From JBHPGW01 sp042569785 (GTDB lineage Bacteria > Planctomycetota > Phycisphaerae > Sedimentisphaerales > Anaerobacaceae), in contig JBHPGW010000023.1 in assembly GCA_042569785.1 (NCBI GenBank), forward strand, positions 1 to 39,222: a stretch of DNA of 39,222 nt, written 5' to 3'. A program made the translations under genes and the position numbers. The notes beneath the pieces were generated by a model. It searched no databases. It saw nothing but the letters and a program-made list of their open reading frames with translations, and was not told where the DNA came from. Shown here piece after piece: positions 25,630 through 34,190 of this stretch; the first letter of the stretch is position 1, and each line of letters begins with the position of its first letter.

Positions 25630-25926
25630 CTAAGCAACTTTACTGCCGCAATCAGCACAATAGCTGGGATTTCCCAATAACCGTTTGTCACAAACTGGGC
25701 AGCTTCGGCCAATACCAAATCTGCTTTTGCCAGGACTGACCAATAGGACCAACAGTGCTATGATTACCGTGATCGCGGTGCCGGTAAGGAAATTTTCCCG
25801 AAGCCAGTTTGCTTTTTCAGGGACACCTTTTTCGGATAGCCAGTTGGCGATTAACAGCACATTCCCAGCCAGGAAAATGCCCCCAATAAGCCCAATAATG
25901 ATGATTTTTCTAATTCCTAAGCTCAT
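25630..25926 (-). CDS. Small membrane protein with zinc-ribbon tail
   Basis: A 98-residue protein with two predicted transmembrane helices (IIIIGLIGGIFLAGNVLLIA and TAITVIIALLVLLV) separated by a charged loop. A C-terminal ribbon follows with CPVC and CADC pairs. The start at 25926 is preferred over an in-frame ATG at 25941 because AAAGGACG lies correctly upstream of it. It is a typical small zinc-ribbon membrane protein of unknown function, transcribed toward the terminator region. It has no visible link to its neighbours. Confidence 0.7.
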   Translation of the reverse strand: MSLGIRKIIIIGLIGGIFLAGNVLLIANWLSEKGVPEKANWLRENFLTGTAITVIIALLVLLVSPGKSRFGIGRSCPVCDKRLLGNPSYCADCGSKVA

Positions 25927-26027
25927 AATTCGTCCTTTCAAAAATTATTCTTTTTAGTCCAACTTAGCGCAAATGAATACAGAGCGCAAGGAGTTTTTTG
26001 ATGATTTTGAAGAAATTTCTAAGAATC

Positions 26028-26083
26028 ACCGTTTTTTAGCAGCTTTTAGCGTTTTCATTAGGGTTAAATCGGCAAAAAACGGT
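26028..26083. repeat. Inverted repeat upstream of the restriction-like operon
   Basis: ACCGTTTTTT (26028-26037) and AAAAAACGGT (26074-26083) are perfect 10-bp inverted arms. The right arm runs into the -35 box of the promoter at 26083, so a protein bound here would affect initiation. Confidence 0.5.
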
Positions 26084-26111
26084 TGACATGTAGTCATATA
26101 ACGGATATTTT
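26083..26111 (+). promoter_or_regulatory. Promoter of the restriction-like operon
   Basis: Consensus TTGACA (26083-26088), 17-bp spacer, TATTTT (26106-26111), about 80 bp upstream of the HTH regulator start. Confidence 0.65.
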
Positions 26112-26142
26112 TAGAGTGTTTTATTCTGGCATTATTGTGTGA

Positions 26143-26156
26143 CCAGATATTTCTGG
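26143..26156. promoter_or_regulatory. Palindrome in the leader of the restriction-like operon
   Basis: CCAGA-TATT-TCTGG is a perfect 5+5 palindrome between the predicted transcription start and the HTH gene. It is a plausible operator for the regulator encoded next. Confidence 0.4.
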
Positions 26157-26188
26157 AAAAAGCACACCTCGTACTTAGGAGTTTGAAA

Positions 26189-26392
26189 ATGGTAATAGAA
26201 GATCGTTGGCTATCTGTTGAGGAGATTTGTAAGTATCTTGGGGTCAGCAACGATACTGTTTACAAATGGATCGACAAGCACAACATGCCCGCCCATCGAA
26301 TGGGCCGCCTTTGGAAATTCAAAAAAGATGAAGTTGACGAATGGGTAAAAGCCGGGGGAGCCGATCAATCGAGTCAGGACACAAACAAATGA
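26189..26392 (+). CDS. Excisionase/MerR-like HTH DNA-binding protein
   Basis: A 67-residue protein consisting of one winged HTH: WLSVEEICKYLGVSNDTVYK, then the wing with HRMGRLWKFKKDEVDEW. This is the small HTH_17 family of excisionases and regulators. ATG 26189 is eight bases after TAGGAG. It overlaps the helicase start by ATGA, making it the first gene of the restriction-like operon. It probably regulates that operon. Acting as an excisionase is less likely because no integrase is visible in the window. Confidence 0.85.
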   Translation: MVIEDRWLSVEEICKYLGVSNDTVYKWIDKHNMPAHRMGRLWKFKKDEVDEWVKAGGADQSSQDTNK

Positions 26393-29280
26393 TAACGGAA
26401 TATCATTCTAAATATTATGCATACGAGTTGTCTCGGCAAGGAGGGCTTGGCGTTGATCGCTTGTCTAGGTCGTTGTTTGATGCTTGTGTAGATTTGAATC
26501 CACACCAGATCGAAGCGGCTCTTTTTGCGATGCGTTCACCTCTTTCCAAGGGTGTTGTTCTTGCGGATGAAGTTGGACTAGGCAAAACAATAGAAGCTGG
26601 ATTGGTTATTTGTCAGAGTTGGGCGGAAAGTAAAAGGAAGATTCTTGTAATTACTCCCGCATCTTTGCGCAAACAATGGGCTTTGGAATTATACGAAAAG
26701 TTCCATTTGCCAGCAAAAGTTCTTGATGCTAGGGCTTATAGAGAAGCACAGAAAAATGGGAATCCATCACCGTTTATGGACAGTTCTATTATCATCTGCT
26801 CTTTACATTATGCGGCTCGTAAATCAGCAGAATTAAAAGCTATTCCATGGGATTGGGTGGTAATCGATGAAGCCCATAAGCTACGTAATGCCTATCGCCA
26901 AAGCAATCGAATCGGGCAAGCATTGCGATGGGCTCTCGAAGACAGAAAAAAAATGCTTCTGACCGCAACCCCTCTACAGAATTCATTATTAGAGCTTTTT
27001 GGCCTATCGACTTTAATCGATGAACGGATATTTGGTGATTTGCCTTCGTTTCGCACACAATATACGACTGTTGGTTCTGACATTGAAGATCTTAGGAGCC
27101 GATTAAGGTCTTTTTGCAAAAGAACGCTACGCAGTCAGGTACTGGAATACATTAAGTTTACCGAACGAAAACTAATAACCCGTCCCTTCAAACCTACGGA
27201 ACAGGAGCACAAACTTTATGAAGCGATATCAGCTTTTTTGCAGCGAACAGATAGTTATTCTATCCCTTCCGGCCAAAGACATTTAATAACGTTACTTGTA
27301 AGAAAAGTTTTAGCGTCCTCTCCACATGCAGTTGCTGGAACACTTGAGATGATGAAGCATCGGCTCCTCAAGATCAAAGATGACCTAAAGGCAAGCGAAG
27401 CACCTATTGAACGTTTTTGGCTTGAAGGTGAAGTTGATGAGGACTTGCTTGATGAATTGCTTGAGGACCAGGAAGACAGTGATATTGAGGATTCTGATGA
27501 GGAAGAGACGCAGGATCAATCTCCCAAAATAGACCCACAGAAACTTCAAGAGGAAATTGAAGAGCTTGAGCGATATAGTCAATGGGCAAGAAGTATAGGC
27601 GTAGATACGAAAACCCGTTCATTACTTAAAGCCATTGAAATAGGTTTTGTCGAAATGGCAAAAGTTGATGCAGCTCAAAAAGCCGTCATCTTTACAGAAT
27701 CAAAACGCACTCAACAATACGTCAAAGATTTTCTTGAAAGCAATGGATATGCAGGTAAAGTTGTAACATTCAACGGTTCAAATAGCGATCCTGAATCAAC
27801 AGCAATTTACCAGCAATGGGTTGAAGACAACAAGGATACTACACGCGTATCTGGTTCCAAAGCGGTAGATATCAGGACAGCTCTAATTGATCATTTCAGG
27901 GACAGTGCCAGCATAATGATAGCTACTGAAGCTGGTGCGGAAGGTATAAATCTACAGTTCTGTTCGCTAATAATAAATTTTGATCTGCCATGGAACCCTC
28001 AGCGTATTGAGCAACGAATTGGAAGATGTCACCGTTATGGACAGGAACATGATGTTGTAGTTATAAACTTCCTTAATGAAAAAAATGATGCGGACAGGCG
28101 AGTTTATGAGTTATTAGAGCAGAAATTTAATCTCTTTACAGGTGTCTTTGGTGCATCGGACGAAGTTCTTGGGACATTAGAGTCTGGTATTGATTTCGAA
28201 CGTAAGGTTCTTGATATTTATCAGCAGTGCCGAAGTCCGAAAGAGATTCAAAAAGCTTTTGCTGAGCTTCAGGAGGAACTTGAGGGAAAGATTCATACAA
28301 AAATGCAAAGTACCCGTAAGGATCTGCTGGAGCATTTTGATGAGGATGTACATTCTCGTTTGAAAGTAAACTTGAGCGGTGCACGACAGTATCTGGACCG
28401 CATAGGGAAACTGTTCTGGTCTCTTACCAGGTATATATTACATTCCCATGCTGACTTTAATGACAAAGACCTTTCTTTTCTGCTTCAACAATCACCGGTC
28501 ACGTCTGTAAAGACAGGTACTTATCATCTTATTTCAAAAAAGAAAGATTCACAGGATATTGCAGGTGAGTTTCTTTACAGGTTGACTCATCCACTTGGCG
28601 AGCACGTTATTGATTCCGGGAGGAACTGTGAAACCAAACCGGCCCATATTGCTTTTGATATAACTAACCAACCAACAAAAATATCTCTGATAGAGCAGCT
28701 AAAAGGAAAGTCTGGATACCTGATATTGCAACAGCTTAAGGTCGAATCATTCGAAAACGAAGAATATCTTCTTTTCTCGGGTTATGACGATGACGGAAAC
28801 AACCTTTCTCAGGAGACTTGTGAAAAGCTATTTCTGTGTAAAGGCCGGGTTGCAAAAGAGAATATTTCTTTAGACGGTGCTGAGCAAAGGCTAACAGCCG
28901 AGATTGACAGGCATACCAGAGCTACCATCGCCAAATCGCTTGAAGAAAACAGCCTTCATTTCAACGAGGCCCGTGAACAGCTTTTCCGATGGGCTGAAGA
29001 TATGGAGCTTGCAGTTCAGAAAGAATTAGATGACACAAAGAATCAGATCAAGGCACTTCACCGGCAGGCAAGAGTAGCAACTACTTTGGCCGAGCAGCAC
29101 GAATTTCAGGAAAAGACAAAAACACTTGAAAGTAAAAAACGCAAGCTGCGTCAGAGGATATTTGACCTTGAAGATGAGATTGCCCAAAAACGAGATGATC
29201 TTATTGATGCTCTTGAAAAACGAATGGAGCAGAAAACCAAAACAACGCCGCTGTTTACGATACGGTGGTCAGTGATATAG
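26389..29280 (+). CDS. SNF2-family DNA helicase/translocase
   Basis: A 963-residue SF2 protein. ATG 26389 overlaps the regulator stop, and MITEYHSKYYAYEL is a recognisable family start. Motor: NPHQIEAALFA (Q-like motif), ADEVGLGKTIEAGL (K66), VIDEAHKLRN (D160-E161), LLTATPLQNSLLEL, and the C-terminal motifs TEAGAEGINLQF then WNPQRIEQRIGRCHRYGQ. An acidic insert (EDQEDSDIEDSDEEETQ) splits the two lobes, and the last 250 residues are a charged coiled coil. SNF2 translocases of this kind accompany methyltransferases in DISARM-like and other restriction-like loci. It is expected to move on double-stranded DNA with the methyltransferase that follows 16 bp later. Confidence 0.88.
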   Translation: MITEYHSKYYAYELSRQGGLGVDRLSRSLFDACVDLNPHQIEAALFAMRSPLSKGVVLADEVGLGKTIEAGLVICQSWAESKRKILVITPASLRKQWALELYEKFHLPAKVLDARAYREAQKNGNPSPFMDSSIIICSLHYAARKSAELKAIPWDWVVIDEAHKLRNAYRQSNRIGQALRWALEDRKKMLLTATPLQNSLLELFGLSTLIDERIFGDLPSFRTQYTTVGSDIEDLRSRLRSFCKRTLRSQVLEYIKFTERKLITRPFKPTEQEHKLYEAISAFLQRTDSYSIPSGQRHLITLLVRKVLASSPHAVAGTLEMMKHRLLKIKDDLKASEAPIERFWLEGEVDEDLLDELLEDQEDSDIEDSDEEETQDQSPKIDPQKLQEEIEELERYSQWARSIGVDTKTRSLLKAIEIGFVEMAKVDAAQKAVIFTESKRTQQYVKDFLESNGYAGKVVTFNGSNSDPESTAIYQQWVEDNKDTTRVSGSKAVDIRTALIDHFRDSASIMIATEAGAEGINLQFCSLIINFDLPWNPQRIEQRIGRCHRYGQEHDVVVINFLNEKNDADRRVYELLEQKFNLFTGVFGASDEVLGTLESGIDFERKVLDIYQQCRSPKEIQKAFAELQEELEGKIHTKMQSTRKDLLEHFDEDVHSRLKVNLSGARQYLDRIGKLFWSLTRYILHSHADFNDKDLSFLLQQSPVTSVKTGTYHLISKKKDSQDIAGEFLYRLTHPLGEHVIDSGRNCETKPAHIAFDITNQPTKISLIEQLKGKSGYLILQQLKVESFENEEYLLFSGYDDDGNNLSQETCEKLFLCKGRVAKENISLDGAEQRLTAEIDRHTRATIAKSLEENSLHFNEAREQLFRWAEDMELAVQKELDDTKNQIKALHRQARVATTLAEQHEFQEKTKTLESKKRKLRQRIFDLEDEIAQKRDDLIDALEKRMEQKTKTTPLFTIRWSVI

Positions 29281-29296
29281 ATAATGGAGTAGATAT

Positions 29297-32200
29297 ATGC
29301 CGACAACGCAAAAACTAAGAGAGCGTTTAATTAAGAAACTCAAGGAGCTTTTTCAACTTGATCAGCCCGACCTGGACTTTGGGTTTTATCATGTCATGCA
29401 CGCTAAGGCTGAGCAGGTGGAGACTTTTATCGACAAAGACTTGCTCAAGATCGTTGCAGACGCTTTTGGTCAGGTCGATGATGCTCGTAAAGCACAGCTG
29501 CAGGCTGAGTATGAAAAAGCGATAGAACAGGCAAAAAAATATGGTGCTCCTGATCCAGAAGATACCGATGCGGTTAAAGAGGCCAAAGCTGCTCTCAATG
29601 CTGCAAAAGATACGGTTAATACTGAAGGTGAAATATATGACCATCTCTATCGTTTCTTTGAACGGTATTATGACGGCGGTGATTTTCTGAGCAAACGCTA
29701 TTACACCCGTGAAACATCCGGGAAGGCTGCTCCTTTTGCAGTTCCATATAATGGCGAAGAGGTCAAACTTCACTGGGCCAATGCGGATCAGTACTATATT
29801 AAGACAGCTGAATACTTTACAAATTTCAGCTTTGATGTAACACAGGCCAATGAAATACAGGCATTATCTCAAGAAGAACGAAAACTTAAGCAGCTTCCTG
29901 AAGATACAAGGAGAATACACTTCAAGATCGTTGAAGCATCCGAAGGAGAACATGGAAATGTCAAGGCCTCTGAGGCAACTAAGCGGTTTTTTATTATTCA
30001 CAAAGATAACCCTGTTGAAATAGATGAAAATGGCGAGCTTATTTGTAATTTCGAGTATCGACCTGACCCGGAAAAGGGAGGCAAGCAGGAAGGTTCGTGG
30101 AGGCAGCATCGCAATAACGAAGCAACCATTGAAATATTCAAAGCTGTTGAAAAATTAGAGAATGCAGGTGAATACCTGAGATTACTCTCTGTACCTGCCC
30201 CAACGGAAAGCCAAAAGGATCGTCCGCTGCTCGCAAAGTACGTCAATCAGTACACGGCCCGTAATACGATGGATTACTTCATCCATAAGGATTTGGGTGG
30301 TTTCTTAAGTCGTGAGCTTGATTTTTACATAAAAAATGAAGTCATGCGGCTGGATGATATTGGAAATGCTGAAGCACCTGCAGTGGAAAGTTATCTGGCT
30401 AAAATCAAGGTACTGAGAAATATCGCTGGTAAACTCATTGACTTTTTGGCCCAGCTTGAAGAATTCCAGAAAAAGCTTTGGCTCAAAAAGAAATTTGTCA
30501 CCGAGACAAATTACTGTATCACGCTTGATAGAATTCCAGAAGAGTTATACGGAGAAATTGCCGCTAATGATGCTCAGAGAGAAGAATGGGTAAAGCTGTT
30601 TGCAATTGATGAAATAAAAGCTGGCAAAGGCGATCTTCTGGAAAGCGGAAACGTTGCATACTCAAATCCATTAACAGTGGAATTCTTGAAAGACAACTAT
30701 TACTTAGTCTTAGATACCAAGTTTTTTAGCGATGATTTTAAGCATAAGTTGATTGAATCTATAGAAAACTTTGATGAAAAATGCGATGGACTCCTGATTC
30801 ATTCCGAAAATTATCAGGCACTAAATATGTTACGAAGTAGATATAACAAATTACTTACATGTATCTATATTGATCCGCCTTACAATACAGGCCCAACTGA
30901 AATCATTTACAAAAATGAGTATAAAGATTCTTCATGGCTTTCGTTAATGAATGATAGAATAGCGATGTCTTTGGATTTAATTCAACCTCATGCGTGCTAT
31001 GCTATTGCTATAGATGATTTTGAAATGCCTCATTTATGTGAAATAGTTGATCAACTATTTACAGGATTTGACCGCCACATGGTAGTTGTAAACCACCACC
31101 CACAAGGGGGAATGAGCAACAATATCTCAAGAACTCACGAGTATATGCTTATGATGGTCCCTGCAGGTTTAGACATTTTAAGAGGAAAAGCTAAATCTGG
31201 TGAGACAGAACATAGAAGTTTTATGTTGAGTGGGCCCGGAGATAACAAATCGCGTTCCGGAAGGCCAAATAGTTTCTATGCGATTCTTATTGATGAAGAA
31301 AAGAATGAAATTGTAGGAATAGAACCTCCGCCTGCAGCTAATGAAGAATATCCCAAAGACAAAACACCAGAAGGCTATTTACGTCGTTATCCAATTAGTC
31401 CGTCTGGGGAAGAAAAAGTATGGTGCAGATCATATGATTCCGCTGTAACTGGACTTAGCAAGAAAGAGATCATTATCACTGACAGCGGAACTATAAAGTT
31501 GGTTGTAGATACTACGGATAAACGTCATAGCTTGATGAGCAATTGGACTGACAGTAGATTTAATGCAGGACCACATGGGACAGCATTGGTAGCTAATATG
31601 ATGGGGCACAGAGAAGCATTTTCATATCCGAAATCGATCCATACTGTAACCGATGCAATTGAGTCTATGACATACCCATATGAGTCTTCAATCGTTTTAG
31701 ACTTTTTTGCTGGTTCTGCGACTACAGGACAAGCAGTTATCGATCTCAATAGAAATAATGAAAATGAAAGAAAATTTGTTCTGGTAGAAATGGGTGACTA
31801 TTTTGACAGTGTTACTAAACCTCGAATTCAGAAAAGTATTTATTCAGAAAGCTGGGCAGATGGTAAGCCCACAGCAAGAAAGACGGGCATTTCTCATTGT
31901 TTCAAATATATCCGTCTTGAAAGCTATGAAGATTCACTGAATAACCTTGTGTTTGATGATAATCCCACCAGAGACAAAGTAATCGCTGAAAACTCTTCAC
32001 TGCGTGAAGATTATATGCTTGGATATTTGCTGAATACCGAGACGAGAGGCAGCCAGTCTTTGCTCAATATTGATGCTTTTGCTGATCCGTGCAGTTATCA
32101 GCTTACGGTGAAAAGGCCCGGGACGGATGAATATGAAGTTCGAAATGTTGATCTGCTGGAGACATTCAATTACCTGATTGGTTTGCGGGTAGAGCATATC

Positions 32201-32617
32201 GCAGCACCGCAGACCTTTGGTGCCAAGTTCAAACGCGAACCTGATCCGGAACTGCCGGAAGACCAGAATACACGGCTGATCCTGGACGGAAAATTGAAAC
32301 AGGATGAAAAAGGCCCATGGTGGTTTCGCAAGGTAGAAGGCTGGATTCCGGCTGATTCGAATAACCCCAATAACGGCCAAAAGGAAAAGATTCTGATTGT
32401 ATGGCGAAAGCTGACCGACGATCTGGAAAAGGATAATCTGATGCTGGATGAATGGTTCCAGAAGAACCGCATTAGTACACGGGATTTTGAATTTGACACG
32501 ATCTATGTCAACGGCAGCAACAATCTGCCAAACCTGAAGCTGGAAGGCGATAACTGGAAAGTCCGCCTTATCGAAGAGGACTTCATGAAAAACATGTGGG
32601 ATGTAGATAATATTTAA
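29297..32617 (+). CDS. Large type III-like N6-adenine DNA methyltransferase (Mod-like)
   Basis: An 1106-residue beta-class methyltransferase: catalytic IDPPYNTG (DPPY 526-529) precedes the SAM-binding DFFAGSATTG (802-811), with EMGDYF after it. It probably methylates adenine N6 in a specific site and provides target recognition, likely through the ~270 residues between the two motifs. Ordinary type III Mod subunits are around 600-700 residues. This one has a helical N-terminal extension of about 500 residues (WANADQYYIKTAEYFTNFSF lies in it) and a C-terminal 250-residue region. It lies between the SNF2 gene and a RuvC-like gene. Confidence 0.88.
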   Translation: MPTTQKLRERLIKKLKELFQLDQPDLDFGFYHVMHAKAEQVETFIDKDLLKIVADAFGQVDDARKAQLQAEYEKAIEQAKKYGAPDPEDTDAVKEAKAALNAAKDTVNTEGEIYDHLYRFFERYYDGGDFLSKRYYTRETSGKAAPFAVPYNGEEVKLHWANADQYYIKTAEYFTNFSFDVTQANEIQALSQEERKLKQLPEDTRRIHFKIVEASEGEHGNVKASEATKRFFIIHKDNPVEIDENGELICNFEYRPDPEKGGKQEGSWRQHRNNEATIEIFKAVEKLENAGEYLRLLSVPAPTESQKDRPLLAKYVNQYTARNTMDYFIHKDLGGFLSRELDFYIKNEVMRLDDIGNAEAPAVESYLAKIKVLRNIAGKLIDFLAQLEEFQKKLWLKKKFVTETNYCITLDRIPEELYGEIAANDAQREEWVKLFAIDEIKAGKGDLLESGNVAYSNPLTVEFLKDNYYLVLDTKFFSDDFKHKLIESIENFDEKCDGLLIHSENYQALNMLRSRYNKLLTCIYIDPPYNTGPTEIIYKNEYKDSSWLSLMNDRIAMSLDLIQPHACYAIAIDDFEMPHLCEIVDQLFTGFDRHMVVVNHHPQGGMSNNISRTHEYMLMMVPAGLDILRGKAKSGETEHRSFMLSGPGDNKSRSGRPNSFYAILIDEEKNEIVGIEPPPAANEEYPKDKTPEGYLRRYPISPSGEEKVWCRSYDSAVTGLSKKEIIITDSGTIKLVVDTTDKRHSLMSNWTDSRFNAGPHGTALVANMMGHREAFSYPKSIHTVTDAIESMTYPYESSIVLDFFAGSATTGQAVIDLNRNNENERKFVLVEMGDYFDSVTKPRIQKSIYSESWADGKPTARKTGISHCFKYIRLESYEDSLNNLVFDDNPTRDKVIAENSSLREDYMLGYLLNTETRGSQSLLNIDAFADPCSYQLTVKRPGTDEYEVRNVDLLETFNYLIGLRVEHIAAPQTFGAKFKREPDPELPEDQNTRLILDGKLKQDEKGPWWFRKVEGWIPADSNNPNNGQKEKILIVWRKLTDDLEKDNLMLDEWFQKNRISTRDFEFDTIYVNGSNNLPNLKLEGDNWKVRLIEEDFMKNMWDVDNI

Positions 32618-32627
32618 GGATGTTAAA

Positions 32628-33089
32628 ATGCAAATTCTCGGTATACGAACATCATCGAAAGCAATTCGCTACGCCATTCTGGAATGGGATAAACAAAAAG
32701 TTACCTTTCTAAATTCTGGTACTGAAAACAAGCTTGATTATCCCGCTAGTATCCAAACGGTGGAACAAAAACTTAATTGGCTGTATCAGGAGATTGAACG
32801 GGTATTACGCCAATATAATAGTATTGAACACATTGTTGTTAAGACAAATGAATATGTTAGAGAAAAAGCCGCAACCAGACAATCGACATATATGGATGGT
32901 GTTATTATGCTGATTGCTGCCCAGAGAGGTAAAAAGCTATCTACCAAATTGTATGCCAATATTCAGAAGGGGCTTGGTTCGAAAAAAATCCAGGCTTTTG
33001 CCGAACAAGTTGCGAGTAGGTCTGCGAAGTATTGGAATACGCAGATGGCCGATGCTGTAGTAGCAGCTTGGTCAGGGGGGAATGATTGA
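32628..33089 (+). CDS. RuvC-fold/DUF3010-like small protein
   Basis: A 153-residue protein that looks like a minimal RNase H/RuvC fold: ILGIRTSSKAIRYAILEWD (first hairpin), HIVVKTNEYVREKA (fourth strand region), a helix GVIMLIAAQRGK, and MADAVVAAW near the end. In RuvC the first strand carries an Asp (GIDPG) and the fourth a Glu; here these positions read Arg and Lys/Thr, so nuclease activity is doubtful. It resembles what I recall of DUF3010. It begins 10 bp after the methyltransferase and ends just before the kinase. It may have a structural or DNA-junction-binding role. Confidence 0.6.
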   Translation: MQILGIRTSSKAIRYAILEWDKQKVTFLNSGTENKLDYPASIQTVEQKLNWLYQEIERVLRQYNSIEHIVVKTNEYVREKAATRQSTYMDGVIMLIAAQRGKKLSTKLYANIQKGLGSKKIQAFAEQVASRSAKYWNTQMADAVVAAWSGGND

Positions 33090-33091
33090 AT

Positions 33092-34165
33092 ATGCCACAG
33101 CCATTACAGCTTAAAAGTGGACAACAGGTTTATAAGCATAAACTCCGTAATCGAATTGGCGGTGGAGACTTTGGTGATGTTTGGCTGTCTCATGATAAAA
33201 GTATCAACCGAGATGTTGCCGTAAAAATATTGGATGCCTCTCAAGTTTCTGTCGATGAGAGATTACTTGAAGCCCAAATTGGAAACCACTTAGATCATCA
33301 AAACTTGGTCAAAGTTCATTATGCTGACGTGACACAATACAATGGCAAAAATATTGTTATTATTGCAATGGACTACCACAAAAATGGCTCAGTTCTTAGT
33401 AAATTAAATGCTGGGAATTTTATGTCAATTCCAGAAGCTCTTAGATATATAACTGATGTTTTAAGGGGTTTAGAGTATTTGCATGAAAATAATTTTTATC
33501 ATGGTGACATTAAACCACAAAATATATTAATAGGAAATAGCAATGAAGGAGTTTTGACAGACTATGGTATTACCTGTCAATCCTCCAACCTGCAACCCGT
33601 GAAGCCGCGAAGTGCTTATAAATTGCATATTGCTCCAGAAATATTGAGTAGTAATCAAATAGACACCAAAACAGATATTTATCAGATAGGCTTAACGTTA
33701 TTTCGTCTTCTAAATGGCATCGGTACTACCCGCGACAAATTTAATCGTCTTGGAGAATCAGACTATTATCAACTTGTCCAAAACGGAAAACTAATCCATT
33801 CGAGTGATTACCAACCATTTATTCCTACAAACCTCAAAGCAGTGATCAACAAAGCGATAAATGCCATTCCATCAAAGAGATATCAGTCTAGTTTGGAAAT
33901 GCGGCGTGCTTTGGAGCGGCTGAACTATCCCGGCTATTGGACTTGTGATGCATGTGGCAATTTGCAAGGTAAAAATGATAAATATGAATTTAGGTATGAA
34001 GAAAAACCTCTTGGCGATAACAGGTTCAATTTTATAGCGTTTAAAAAAAGTAAATCTACTGGCAGGGAAACCAGGATTTCGAACTACTGCTGTAAAAAAG
34101 CAACAAATAAACAAGTGTCAGTAATGAAGATGCGTTTTCTTCGATATGTGGTTATAGGTAAATAA
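33092..34165 (+). CDS. Eukaryotic-type serine/threonine protein kinase with C-terminal cysteine motif
   Basis: A 357-residue kinase. Glycine loop IGGGDFGDVW, VAVKIL (K45), catalytic loop HGDIKPQN (H137-D139), DYG in place of DFG (D157-G159), and APEILSSNQIDTKTDIYQIG for the P+1 and helix F region. All catalytic residues are present. After residue ~280 come WTCDACGNLQG and NYCCKK, four cysteines that could form a zinc site. ATG 33092 lies 11 bases after a G-run; TTG 33086 is an alternative. The gene sits between the RuvC-like and Res-like genes, so it presumably phosphorylates a component of this system. Confidence 0.85.
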   Translation: MPQPLQLKSGQQVYKHKLRNRIGGGDFGDVWLSHDKSINRDVAVKILDASQVSVDERLLEAQIGNHLDHQNLVKVHYADVTQYNGKNIVIIAMDYHKNGSVLSKLNAGNFMSIPEALRYITDVLRGLEYLHENNFYHGDIKPQNILIGNSNEGVLTDYGITCQSSNLQPVKPRSAYKLHIAPEILSSNQIDTKTDIYQIGLTLFRLLNGIGTTRDKFNRLGESDYYQLVQNGKLIHSSDYQPFIPTNLKAVINKAINAIPSKRYQSSLEMRRALERLNYPGYWTCDACGNLQGKNDKYEFRYEEKPLGDNRFNFIAFKKSKSTGRETRISNYCCKKATNKQVSVMKMRFLRYVVIGK

Positions 34166-34190
34166 AAAATATACCAGGGAATAATGAATA

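Noticed and set aside
26189..26392. HTH protein as a true excisionase of an integrated element
   Set aside because: No integrase, recombinase or attachment-site pair is visible in the window, and it overlaps the helicase gene as a regulator would.
26840..28384. Minus-strand open frames within the SNF2 gene
   Set aside because: They are antisense shadows without ribosome binding sites or recognisable products. Similar shadows elsewhere were left out for the same reason.
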